Source of the DNA: Nitrospirota bacterium
Lineage (GTDB): Bacteria > Nitrospirota > Nitrospiria > Nitrospirales > NS-4
Length of the DNA stretch: 12,431 nt
NCBI GenBank assembly: GCA_005877565.1
Contig: VBOK01000039.1
Coordinates: forward strand, 1 to 12,431
Reading direction: 5' to 3'
The notes below the pieces were generated by a model. The model did not search any database, was not told where the DNA came from, and worked only from the letters and a program-made list of their open reading frames with translations. The position numbers and the translations under genes are program-made. Below are positions 1 through 6,660 of this stretch, piece by piece (positions within the stretch are counted from its first letter, which is position 1; each line of letters starts with the position of its first letter).

Positions 1-388
1 AGCCAACCAGGAAGGGCAACAACACAACAGAGACTGCCCGGGTGATCCGTGTCGTCGGGGTCATGCCATCCGCGACAGCAATCAAAGGTCTGCGGAAGTC
101 CTGCCAGGACGTTTCCGTGGAGGACACCCACATGAAGATTCCAATCAGAACATTGGTTTCGTAGATGGCTATGACGCTGAAGGGCAGGGGCGGATAGATC
201 CGATACCTGAAATAGAGGAACGAATAGATGAACAGGCTCGTGGCTTGCGCCAGCTTATTCACCTTGATCCCCATCCTCTTGTCGAGAAGATAGAAGATAT
301 AGATAAACAGCACTATTTGCAGCCCCACTTCGCCTAGCATCTGCATGGGCATGTAGCCCTCAACAAATCTCGGGAATAATGCGCTCAT
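1..388 (-). CDS. Polytopic membrane protein, C-terminal part beyond window
   Basis: The open frame starts at the ATG at 388-386 and runs off the left edge with no stop, so the first 129 residues are visible. An AGGAG ribosome binding site lies at 396-400, seven bases before the ATG, which fixes the start well. There is no signal peptide. Hydrophobic stretches at about residues 16-35, 47-65, 70-90 and 117 onward suggest at least four membrane spans. The loop between spans 1 and 2 is basic (DKRMGIKVNK). No heme or metal motif is seen in the visible part. The gene follows the diheme cytochrome gene by 51 bases and is probably in the same transcript, so it may be a further membrane subunit of the oxidase module. 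I do not recognise the family. Confidence 0.85.
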   Translation of the reverse strand, partial: MSALFPRFVEGYMPMQMLGEVGLQIVLFIYIFYLLDKRMGIKVNKLAQATSLFIYSFLYFRYRIYPPLPFSVIAIYETNVLIGIFMWVSSTETSWQDFRRPLIAVADGMTPTTRITRAVSVVLLPFLVG

Positions 389-439
389 GTCTGATCTCCT
401 AAATCTTGTGCACAGTCAGATCAGGACCTTTGTTACCGC

Positions 440-1876
440 CTACTCGATCTTCGGCGGCTCCTTTCCTTCTTGCAATTGTGAGAGGTAATTAATGACCTTG
501 TTGATCGCTGCGGCGGTGAGTTTCTTGCCGAAGTCCTTCGGCATGACGTTGTCCGGGAAGCCGGGCACCACGTACATGCTCGGCGTCAGGATCGACTCCA
601 TAATGTACTCCCGCGTGGTGGTGGCATGGCCTTTATAATTCGGGTCCTTGATCCGCTTGGGCGCGTTTGTTCCCTCCACCAACTTGGGCCCGACAACACC
701 GACCGCTCCTTGGATGCCAGGAATGGTGTGGCACGCGAAGCACAACGCCTTGACGAAGATCTGGTTGACCGGCTCATCGCCCGTCGCGACGGGGGCACCA
801 GGTACCGGGCCTGCTGGAGTTGTCCCAGGAGCACCTGCGGGCTTGGGCCACTCTGCTTGTGGAATGAACTTCTTATACGCATTCTCGATCTCTTCGGGCG
901 TCGGGGGATCCTGACCTTCACGCGCAAAGAGCCACGTGTCGACTGCGATGAACTCGTCGAAATTGAGCGCAATCGGCGGCTTGTGGATCGCCGGCATGGG
1001 GCTCTCTCTATCATTCGTCCCCTTCACACCGAAGCCCGCCACCACATAGCAGTTAGGGCATACGTGCGATTCAGCGATATATTCCTCCGCCGTCTTCGCC
1101 GTCCCACACCCCGGACACGCCTCTTTCTGGACCGTGTCTCGCTTGCTGGGGTCGGCCTGGCTATAGCGAGGATCTTTGATCCGTTCGAGAGCGCGCGTTG
1201 GGACTCCGAAGAGGTTAGGCGCCCGCTCACTCAGGAAACCCTTCTGGAAGCCGTGGCAGAGAGGGCACTGTCCTTTCCCAATGGCGCCTTGCGTGCCGCT
1301 TGCCCCGACGGCTCCGAAGATGATCTTCTCGCCAAGGTCCGCGCGTTCCTGCACCGACATTTGACGGACATCCGCCGTTTTCTCCTCGACCGGAGGCGGA
1401 TCGGCTTTCACCTGAGGCAGCCAGTTTCCGAAGCCGGCCAGACCGGCCGCCACAAAGAACATGAAGCCACCGATCTGGAGCAGGACCCGCACTCCCTTGA
1501 AATACATGGCCATGGTAAAACACGCGACCGTAAACATGACGAGGGAAACAGGCAGGAATCGCGGCTCGCCCGGGACGCCCGGGCTCTCATCGTTGAAGTT
1601 CGTGGCATAGTTGGCAATCGCGATGAAGAGCATCGAGTAACCGAGCAGTCCGATTACGCTCTTGAAAACGAGCTCGCCCCGGCGAGGATCGTTCGTTCGC
1701 CAGAATTGAAAATACAACATCAAGCTGACAATGATTAACCCACCGGGCCAGCCAAGATGAAACGCTTTCCGCATCAACTGGGCAGCCCCTGATTCCGGCA
1801 GGAAGTAAAAAATCGTCACGATGGCTCCCAAAATGATCGCCGCCGTGATGCCACCCAACACCTTCGCAGTAGGCAT
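440..1876 (-). CDS. Membrane-anchored diheme cytochrome c with four-Cys insertion
   Basis: A 478-residue electron-transfer protein. Residues 1-155 hold about five membrane spans (near 7-27, 43-59, 72-92, 107-127, 131-150). The rest should face the periplasm and carries two class I cytochrome c domains. Heme 1 is CPLCH at 204-208 with Met294 as likely axial ligand; heme 2 is CFACH at 379-383 with Met445. The two domains are duplicates: both contain 'RIKDP.Y', then 'EYI.ES', then 'YVV.GF'. The first has an insertion and a changed loop giving C254-x2-C257-x15-C273-x2-C276, a zinc-ribbon- or rubredoxin-like site absent from the second. A Pro/Ala/Gly-rich linker (about 344-366) joins the domains. 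The ATG at 1876-1874 has GGAGGA at 1881-1886 with a short four-base spacing. It lies 97 bases after bd-like paralog 1, so a role as its electron donor or subunit is the natural inference. Confidence 0.93.
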   Translation of the reverse strand: MPTAKVLGGITAAIILGAIVTIFYFLPESGAAQLMRKAFHLGWPGGLIIVSLMLYFQFWRTNDPRRGELVFKSVIGLLGYSMLFIAIANYATNFNDESPGVPGEPRFLPVSLVMFTVACFTMAMYFKGVRVLLQIGGFMFFVAAGLAGFGNWLPQVKADPPPVEEKTADVRQMSVQERADLGEKIIFGAVGASGTQGAIGKGQCPLCHGFQKGFLSERAPNLFGVPTRALERIKDPRYSQADPSKRDTVQKEACPGCGTAKTAEEYIAESHVCPNCYVVAGFGVKGTNDRESPMPAIHKPPIALNFDEFIAVDTWLFAREGQDPPTPEEIENAYKKFIPQAEWPKPAGAPGTTPAGPVPGAPVATGDEPVNQIFVKALCFACHTIPGIQGAVGVVGPKLVEGTNAPKRIKDPNYKGHATTTREYIMESILTPSMYVVPGFPDNVMPKDFGKKLTAAAINKVINYLSQLQEGKEPPKIE

Positions 1877-1893
1877 TCATTCCTCCATCGACG

Positions 1894-1927
1894 TCCGCCG
1901 TGAGGGGAAAACTGCCCCCACGGCGGA
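1894..1927 (-). promoter_or_regulatory. Strong intergenic hairpin between oxidase and cytochrome genes
   Basis: The arms 1894-1902 (TCCGCCGTG) and 1919-1927 (CACGGCGGA) pair perfectly. GGGG at 1904-1907 pairs with CCCC at 1915-1918, leaving one bulged A at 1903 and a seven-base loop. This gives a 13-bp, GC-rich stem. Read on the minus strand it is not followed by a T run, so it does not look like an intrinsic terminator. It ends only a few bases before the ribosome binding site of the cytochrome gene. A role in mRNA processing or stability, or in setting the oxidase-to-cytochrome ratio, is inferred. Confidence 0.6.
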
Positions 1928-1973
1928 GCTTATTCAATCACTATTTAAGCGATTCTACTCGATCTTTTAAGAC

Positions 1974-3884
1974 TTAGCGGCTCCCAGCCGGGGCCGGAAC
2001 CTTCTGCCCAACGGGGGCTGTGGCCGGAGCCTTCCTGACACCTAACGCACCGAGCCAGAACACGAACAGGATCGTCAACCAGAAGAACAGCACGTTGAAC
2101 GAAATCATGTTCGCGCCAAACCCGATTGTGTGGGTAAAGGCCCACGGCGAGTTGTCCCGCATGATTTCATTGACGTGCCAGAACAACCGCACGGACGACC
2201 GGATGTAGCCCATGAGCCCCATCATCCAGGTAAAGGACGTGGCCAGCATGATGAGGGCGTACTGCCCCCGGACCGAAATCTTTCCCCACACAATCGGTCC
2301 CACATCCTTTGCTCCCTTCAACATTATGGAGTTAAGGATCACTCCTATGAACAGACACGACAAGGTCGAGGCCACCTGTGGCACGGAGAGGCCTACTCGC
2401 ACATTGGCCGGAATATAGTATCCGTAGATGGCCAGCCAGATGATGTTGACATAGGCCATCGTGAACAGCCCGAACAGGAAGGCGTTCCCGTAAGGGGCCC
2501 ATTTTACCGTCGGGATCTTGTTCGCCCGCTGATACATGATGAAGCTCAACACCGTCGTCGTGATGATGGTGTTGATGGCCCCATTCTTGGCGGACATGAC
2601 TCCGTAGTTCCCCAGCACCGGATGCTGTTGACCACCCATGGCCTTCAGTTCAGCCGGGGTCATGACCATCGTGTGCGGCGTCAGCCAGACGATGAAGCAC
2701 ATGATGAGCACGAACACCATGTACTTGATGTACTTCTGGAAGCGCTCGGCCCCGGGCATCCGATCCATGCCCTGCCAGAGGTAATAATTAGCGGTCAGGA
2801 AGAGCGCGCCGATCATCACCGCCTGGATGATGAAGAGCCAGGCCAGGAGGCCACCCATCAGTGTGATCCCCATCTGCTGCCGGTACGCGTACACTTCACG
2901 CATGAGCCAGTAACCGGCGAAGGGGAGCGGGATCAAGAAGCAGATCCCGATGAACATGGCCACATAGCCCATCCAGTCATAGTGGGCCCGCTCCTCATCG
3001 GACTTCGCAGTCAGGAAGCGATAGGCCGCGTACGCCGCGACCACGCCGCCGCCGAACGCCATATTTCCCAGAAGACGATGCACGTTAATGGGATTCCAGA
3101 GTGTTGTATGGATGACGTGCCAGACGTTGCCCAGATACCGCCCGTCAGCATCCACGCCGGCCGGCGACTGCATGAAGGCGATCCAGGAGTTGGCGAGCAT
3201 CATGAGGACGGTTCCGATCACATTCAGAATCACCGACATGGCGACGTGGATCCACTTCAGGAACCCCTCTCTCATCCTCTCCCAGGCATAGTAGTAGATA
3301 TAGAGCGTGCCGCTCTCCGCTATAAAGAGCAGCGCGTAGGTAGCCATCACCGGCCGGAAGATGCTGGAAAGATACCCGAAGAAAGTGGGGTAGAGCGTGA
3401 GGAAGGTAAAGATGACAATCCCACCCAAGAGCGCGGTGATCGAGTAGGCTGTCAGGCTGATCTTCACGAAGTCATAGGCGAGTTGGTCGTATTTCCTGGA
3501 CAGAGCCTTGTCCTTGGTGATGACCCCCAGATACTCCACGATCATGCAGAAGATCGGGACCGCCAACACAAAACTTCCATAATAGAGATGTTGCTGAAGG
3601 GCCACCCACAGTATGACCCGACTCTCAAAGTTGTACCGCGGGTAGTCCTTCGCGCTGTCGGTCGTCTTCGGCGCAGGCGCCCCAATCACCGGCCCTTCCG
3701 TTTTGTACCAGACATCCCGGGACTTCTCGACAGGCTTCGCGTCGGTCGAAGCCGCCGGAGCTGGTGTGTCACCTGCGCCAGCCGGAAGCGACAGGAACAA
3801 GGGCAACAGCAGAAGCCCCACAAATGTCCCTAGCGCCAAGAAAGCCCAGATTTTCTTTCGGGCTTGCTTCGTTATGGTAGCCAT
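1974..3884 (-). CDS. Cytochrome bd-like oxidase subunit I, paralog 1
   Basis: A 636-residue integral membrane protein related to CydA, the heme-bearing subunit of cytochrome bd. An N-terminal hydrophobic segment (about 12-35, signal peptide or anchor) is followed by a Pro/Ala-rich periplasmic stretch to about residue 85, then some 13 spans. CydA-like landmarks are 'LQQHLYYG' (H99, compare the b595 ligand His), 'AESGTLY' (E190, compare the conserved CydA Glu), 'ANSWIAFMQSPAGV' (231-244) and 'NPINVHR' (H269, compare the b558 ligand His). I see no segment resembling the CydA quinol (Q) loop, and there is no cydB nearby. Extra histidines H213, H256, H259, H404, H421 and H570 are all kept in paralog 2. 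The start is the ATG at 3884-3882, since AGGAGG at 3891-3896 sits six bases before it; a GTG at 3902 would place this site inside the gene. Reduction of O2 (or NO) is inferred. Confidence 0.92.
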   Translation of the reverse strand: MATITKQARKKIWAFLALGTFVGLLLLPLFLSLPAGAGDTPAPAASTDAKPVEKSRDVWYKTEGPVIGAPAPKTTDSAKDYPRYNFESRVILWVALQQHLYYGSFVLAVPIFCMIVEYLGVITKDKALSRKYDQLAYDFVKISLTAYSITALLGGIVIFTFLTLYPTFFGYLSSIFRPVMATYALLFIAESGTLYIYYYAWERMREGFLKWIHVAMSVILNVIGTVLMMLANSWIAFMQSPAGVDADGRYLGNVWHVIHTTLWNPINVHRLLGNMAFGGGVVAAYAAYRFLTAKSDEERAHYDWMGYVAMFIGICFLIPLPFAGYWLMREVYAYRQQMGITLMGGLLAWLFIIQAVMIGALFLTANYYLWQGMDRMPGAERFQKYIKYMVFVLIMCFIVWLTPHTMVMTPAELKAMGGQQHPVLGNYGVMSAKNGAINTIITTTVLSFIMYQRANKIPTVKWAPYGNAFLFGLFTMAYVNIIWLAIYGYYIPANVRVGLSVPQVASTLSCLFIGVILNSIMLKGAKDVGPIVWGKISVRGQYALIMLATSFTWMMGLMGYIRSSVRLFWHVNEIMRDNSPWAFTHTIGFGANMISFNVLFFWLTILFVFWLGALGVRKAPATAPVGQKVPAPAGSR

Positions 3885-3890
3885 GGCTTT

Positions 3891-3896
3891 CCTCCT
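3891..3896 (-). promoter_or_regulatory. Ribosome binding site of bd-like paralog 1
   Basis: AGGAGG on the minus strand, six bases before the ATG at 3884-3882. It decides the start against an in-frame GTG at 3902-3900, which lies upstream of this site and would encode it as Arg-Arg. Confidence 0.8.
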
Positions 3897-3974
3897 TAGC
3901 ACTGACTTTCACCAACTCCTGTGTCTTTTATAGTATAGCGGCCCTCAAGACATAGAGCCTGGCGTTAACCCTAT

Positions 3975-4076
3975 TTACTTACGGAACAGGTAGAAATAAT
4001 CCAGCCCTTGAATCTTCATGGCGCCCCAATCCAAGAACGTAAAGCTTCTCGGCCTACTCTCAATCAGCACGGACAC
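3975..4076 (-). CDS. Possible 33-codon frame overlapping the small membrane gene
   Basis: An open frame from a GTG at 4076-4074 to TAA at 3977-3975, overlapping the last codons and the stop of the 46-residue gene in another frame. The product would be 33 residues, with segments such as 'SFTFLDWGAMKIQGLDYFYL'. A shorter version starts at the ATG at 4019-4017 (14 residues). No clear ribosome binding site precedes either start, so translation would need coupling to the upstream stop. The amino-acid mix is plausible for a real peptide, but the frame is short. It could be a coupled small protein, a frameshift extension of the upstream gene, or chance. Confidence 0.25.
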   Translation of the reverse strand: MSVLIESRPRSFTFLDWGAMKIQGLDYFYLFRK

Positions 4077-4204
4077 TGAATCGCATTAAACCAATAGAAA
4101 AACCAAACAGCAAAGGCGACTGTGGTCCAGAATATAGCCTTCCCCAGTCTAATCCTCCACGCCGGTTCCTTAACATGAGGTACTTCCCATACTGCTTCTG
4201 CCAT
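4064..4204 (-). CDS. 46-residue single-span membrane protein ending in CPC
   Basis: ATG at 4204-4202, TGA at 4066-4064, with GAGGG at 4210-4214 five bases before the start. The protein begins with a short polar part (residues 1-22, 'MAEAVWEVPHVKEPAW' then Arg/Lys). One hydrophobic, Trp/Phe-rich span follows (about 24-40), and the chain ends in Ile-Gln-Cys-Pro-Cys. The charge pattern suggests the N-terminus inside and the CPC end at the outer face. It is the first gene after the strong promoter at 4364-4392 and lies 179 bases before bd-like paralog 1. Single-span proteins of 30-50 residues (CydX, CydY, CydH) are known partners of cytochrome bd, so an accessory-subunit role is a reasonable inference. 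The terminal CPC could bind copper or heme or form a disulfide, but this is speculation. I see no clear similarity to CydX itself. Confidence 0.72.
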   Translation of the reverse strand: MAEAVWEVPHVKEPAWRIRLGKAIFWTTVAFAVWFFYWFNAIQCPC

Positions 4205-4336
4205 GATAACCCTCTTTGGAAGCTAGTTAATTGCGATAAACTTAGGTGTGGTTACTTCTAATTCCCTTCGCCCTTGACAGCCATCAGGGTTTATGTTACT
4301 CAAAATTCCGCTTCATTTTACACAGGGACACACACG

Positions 4337-4441
4337 ATGGGCAAGGACCCAAGATTGTTCGACATTATAGTTTTGGCTGGTATGGTTGTCAACATTATTC
4401 TTGCCGTGTTCCTGTTGATCTATTATTTTGATTTGTTATAG
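4337..4441 (+). CDS. Possible 34-residue single-span membrane protein
   Basis: The only plausible plus-strand gene. ATG at 4337-4339 follows AGGGA at 4324-4328 with eight bases between, and TAG lies at 4439-4441. The product has a charged start ('MGKDPRLFD'), one strongly hydrophobic span (about 10-29) and an aromatic end ('YYFDLL'). It ends two bases before the convergent stop of the second FGE-like gene. Against it: the frame contains the perfect minus-strand promoter at 4364-4392, and A/T-rich DNA readily encodes hydrophobic residues. If real, it could be a second tiny oxidase subunit, transcribed divergently from the 46-residue gene. Confidence 0.4.
   Translation: MGKDPRLFDIIVLAGMVVNIILAVFLLIYYFDLL
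4364..4392 (-). promoter_or_regulatory. Consensus sigma-70 promoter for the oxidase/cytochrome operon
   Basis: On the minus strand the -35 box TTGACA lies at 4392-4387 and the -10 box TATAAT at 4369-4364, with exactly 17 bases between them. All 12 consensus positions match. The start of transcription should fall near 4356-4358, giving a leader of about 150 bases before the small membrane gene at 4204. It would drive the small protein, bd-like paralog 1, the diheme cytochrome and the gene at the left edge. Such a perfect match is very unlikely by chance in a window this size, and it sits in the one sizeable intergenic region. Confidence 0.85.
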
Positions 4442-4443
4442 GG

Positions 4444-5328
4444 TTAGCTCGTTTTATCATCCCTATGGTGTAGCCCTTCCGAACTACTCCTGGCGCATCG
4501 AAATCCAATCGTCGTATCTCTGAAATCTGGGACCATTTTGAGACGGATTGTCAACCTCGTTTCCTTTCCAATTGTTTCCCACGATGCTCCCCTAATGACC
4601 TTAAAACTGCCAGTCGGCAGGCCCTTGGGATTCGGCGAAGCGTCTCGATAGGCATCTTCCTGGTACCAGTCTGCCGCCCATTCCATGACGTTCCCCGCCA
4701 TGTCATAAACCCCATACGGGCTCTGATCCACAGGAAAGCTTGCGACAGGGGCCGGGAATTCGTAAGGGTCAGGGTTGCCCGTGTTCGCCGCGCCTAGCTT
4801 GTCCTGGTTGCCCCAGGGCCACAAGAGACCGTTGGATCCCCTGGCAGCTTTCTCCCATTCGGCCTCAGTCGGGAGCCGCGCCCCACGGTAGCGACAATAG
4901 GCGTCGGCATCCTCCCACGAGACATAGACGGCCGGTTGTGTAGGGGCGCTCAATTTATCGAAGTGCTTGACATAGCGGGAGACTGGCTTCCTATGGCCTG
5001 TCGCTGTCACAAATGCCGTATAGGCACCGTACGTCACTTCATATCGATCGATCCAGTAGGCATCGAGCATGACCCGGCCTTCTGGCTTCTCATCGAAGCC
5101 CCCACCGTTATACCCTCTCAGAAACTCACCCGCTGGAATGAAGACCATGTCCGCTTTCACGGGTTCAACAGGTGTTGTGGTATCACGAGCAGGTTTCGCC
5201 TCACTGCTTGGCTGTTCGACCTCGATGTTGGGGGGGGTGAGAATATCGAGAATGATTCCAGCAATGGGCAAGCCGGCGAAGATCAGCGCGACCACCAAGA
5301 ATGCCCACTTCAGCCGCTTATCCAGCAT
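4444..5328 (-). CDS. Membrane-anchored FGE/SUMF1-fold protein, copy 2
   Basis: A 294-residue protein with an N-terminal signal anchor (about 8-31), a Pro/Glu-rich linker (32-58) and an FGE-sulfatase (SUMF1, PF03781) domain from about 59 to 278. Hallmarks are 'MVFIPAGEF' (61-69), 'YWIDRYEVT' (91-99), 'VSWEDADAYCRYRGARLPTE' (136-155), 'PYGVYDMAGNVMEW' (204-217), 'VIRGASW' (244-250) and 'TIGFRCA' (273-279). Formylglycine-generating enzymes carry a cysteine pair shortly after 'RGGSW'; here 'ETIGKETRLTIRLKM' has none, so sulfatase activation is unlikely. A binding or scaffold role outside the cytoplasm is inferred. It lies 35 bases after copy 1, with only a weak GGCGGA before the ATG. The C-terminal tail (280-294) is polar and looks disordered. 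Confidence 0.9.
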   Translation of the reverse strand: MLDKRLKWAFLVVALIFAGLPIAGIILDILTPPNIEVEQPSSEAKPARDTTTPVEPVKADMVFIPAGEFLRGYNGGGFDEKPEGRVMLDAYWIDRYEVTYGAYTAFVTATGHRKPVSRYVKHFDKLSAPTQPAVYVSWEDADAYCRYRGARLPTEAEWEKAARGSNGLLWPWGNQDKLGAANTGNPDPYEFPAPVASFPVDQSPYGVYDMAGNVMEWAADWYQEDAYRDASPNPKGLPTGSFKVIRGASWETIGKETRLTIRLKMVPDFRDTTIGFRCARSSSEGLHHRDDKTS

Positions 5329-5363
5329 GGATCCGCCGGAGAAAAAGTCAGATTCGACTCAGG

Positions 5364-6251
5364 TTAAGGCCCACCCTTAGCGCAGCGAAACCCAATAGTC
5401 GCATCGGTCCTCCAGAGTTTCGCCTGAAACCGCTTGGAGACCCGGGCACCGTTCGGGGACTCGCGCCAAGATCCTCCTCTGATCACCTTGTTCTGTCCGT
5501 CCTCCGGCCCTTTGGGATCGCGATAGGGGCTCTTGGAGTAATACTTGTCGTCGTAGGTGTCATGGACCCACTCTGCGACATTGCCCGCCATGTCATACAA
5601 TCCGTAAGGACTCCTGCCCGCTTCAAATTTCCCCGGGGGAGCCAGGTACTTGTAACCGTCCTCCTCGCCGTCCAGGTTGGCATGCATCGGCGTCAGCGTG
5701 TCGCCCCACGGATACTGGCGATTCCCTTCTCCCTTGGCCGCCTTCTCCCATTCGGCTTCTGTCGGAAGACGCTTGCCCGCCCACTGGCAATAGGCGGCAG
5801 CATCAGACCACGACATCCCCATCGCCGCCAGCTCCGGTTTGAGGATCTTGGATATATCGTCATCAAAGACCGGGACGAAGGGCTTGCCTCGCTTGGTGGC
5901 TTTGACGAACCGGTCGTATTCAGCCTGCGTGACCTCATACTTATCGATGTAAAAGGTGGCCAGGTAGACCTGGTGTTCCGGCGCTTCGTCGTAGTCGCCA
6001 TTATTGCTTCCCATCTTGAAAGGACCTTCCGGGATTTCAACCATCTCGCGTCCGTCATCTCCCACAATCGTTTTGTAGAGGCTGAGGTCCGCCGTAGCAG
6101 TCGAGACGGTCTGCTGGGGCGTGGATGGGGCCCGCGCCAGGAGTTCCTTGTTCTTCGCCGAGTGTCGGGACAAGGTCATCATGCTGACGATCATCAGAAA
6201 AAACGCCCCGAACGTGGCGATGATCCCAATCGTTAGCCATTTATCCTTCAT
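5364..6251 (-). CDS. Membrane-anchored FGE/SUMF1-fold protein, copy 1
   Basis: A 295-residue paralog of the next gene. A signal anchor (about 6-27) and a linker precede an FGE-sulfatase domain (about 66-292). Visible motifs are 'MVEIPEGPFKMGSNNGD' (70-86), 'FYIDKYEVTQAEY' (100-112), 'MSWSDAAAYCQWAGKRLPTE' (146-165), 'YPWGD' (180-184), 'SPYGLYDMAGNVAEW' (214-228), 'VIRGGSW' (256-262) and 'TIGFRCA' (285-291). After 'RGGSW' comes 'RESPNGARVSKRF', again without the catalytic cysteines of formylglycine-generating enzymes. The ATG overlaps the stop of the small membrane protein gene (ATGA at 6248-6251), so translation is probably coupled. Such non-catalytic FGE-fold proteins often sit in electron-transport or cell-surface loci; a structural or assembly role is inferred. 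Confidence 0.92.
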   Translation of the reverse strand: MKDKWLTIGIIATFGAFFLMIVSMMTLSRHSAKNKELLARAPSTPQQTVSTATADLSLYKTIVGDDGREMVEIPEGPFKMGSNNGDYDEAPEHQVYLATFYIDKYEVTQAEYDRFVKATKRGKPFVPVFDDDISKILKPELAAMGMSWSDAAAYCQWAGKRLPTEAEWEKAAKGEGNRQYPWGDTLTPMHANLDGEEDGYKYLAPPGKFEAGRSPYGLYDMAGNVAEWVHDTYDDKYYSKSPYRDPKGPEDGQNKVIRGGSWRESPNGARVSKRFQAKLWRTDATIGFRCAKGGP

Positions 6252-6649
6252 CGAAGGCTCTCTCCTTCGGAAGGCGGCGGTGCATGCTCACGCGGCTCCT
6301 TCGATTGCTGGCGCAGCTCCATGAGCATCCCCAGTTGCACTCCGAGAAAGCCCCCCACCGCTCCGCCGGAAGCAGCGCCGAGGGGCATCGCACCCGTTCC
6401 GGAGACAAGCCAGGCAAGACCTCCTCCTAATATGGCCCCGCACACGATGCTGACGAAGAACTGCCGTCCCCCCAGCAGCCCAATCAGGAAGCCGAACACG
6501 ACGCCTACGGCGCTCGCAACCACCATGCTCGCAGTCGTGCCCCAATAGTACCCAATCGCCGCCCCGACCACGCCGAACACCGTCGCGCCCAGCACCATGT
6601 CAACGGTGATGCGGCCGTCGTCGCCCCAACCACTCGTCATGCTGTGCAT
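6248..6649 (-). CDS. Small glycine-rich membrane protein
   Basis: About 133 residues with three or four hydrophobic spans (near 17-35, 37-60, 62-82 and 90-106) rich in small residues and GxxxG-like spacing. A Pro/Glu-rich, charged C-terminal tail (about 110-133) should be soluble. The start is chosen at the ATG at 6649-6647 because AGGGA at 6658-6662 lies eight bases before it. An ATG at 6658, three codons upstream, follows the previous stop by two bases and is the alternative. The reading frame stays open further upstream, but that part lies inside the DUF3047 gene. The gene overlaps the next one by four bases (ATGA). I do not recognise a specific family; a glycine-zipper type membrane protein is the best description. 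Confidence 0.75.
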   Translation of the reverse strand: MHSMTSGWGDDGRITVDMVLGATVFGVVGAAIGYYWGTTASMVVASAVGVVFGFLIGLLGGRQFFVSIVCGAILGGGLAWLVSGTGAMPLGAASGGAVGGFLGVQLGMLMELRQQSKEPREHAPPPSEGESLR

Positions 6650-6660
6650 CGGATCCATCC

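Noticed and set aside
626..3833. Long open frames on the plus strand (626-1738, 2130-3833) opposite the cytochrome and oxidase genes
   Set aside because: They are mirror frames of clear conserved genes; their translations are rich in Arg, His, Asp and Gly with no domain, span or ribosome binding site.
3932..3937. TATACT on the minus strand before bd-like paralog 1, a possible extra promoter
   Set aside because: No -35 box at proper spacing and no extended -10; it may be an A/T-rich spacer. The consensus promoter at 4364-4392 suffices.
4274..4302. Plus-strand TTGACA at 4274-4279 as promoter for the 34-residue frame
   Set aside because: The -35 box is perfect, but the sequence at the -10 spacing (TACTCA) matches the consensus at only two positions.
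5329..5363. Short inverted repeat followed by TTTTT between the two FGE-like genes, as a terminator
   Set aside because: The stem (AGTC/GACT) is only four to five pairs; too weak for a terminator call, though slight attenuation is possible.
5301..6236. 311-codon plus-strand frame opposite the first FGE-like gene
   Set aside because: It lies antisense to a gene with strong family motifs and its own product shows no recognisable motif.
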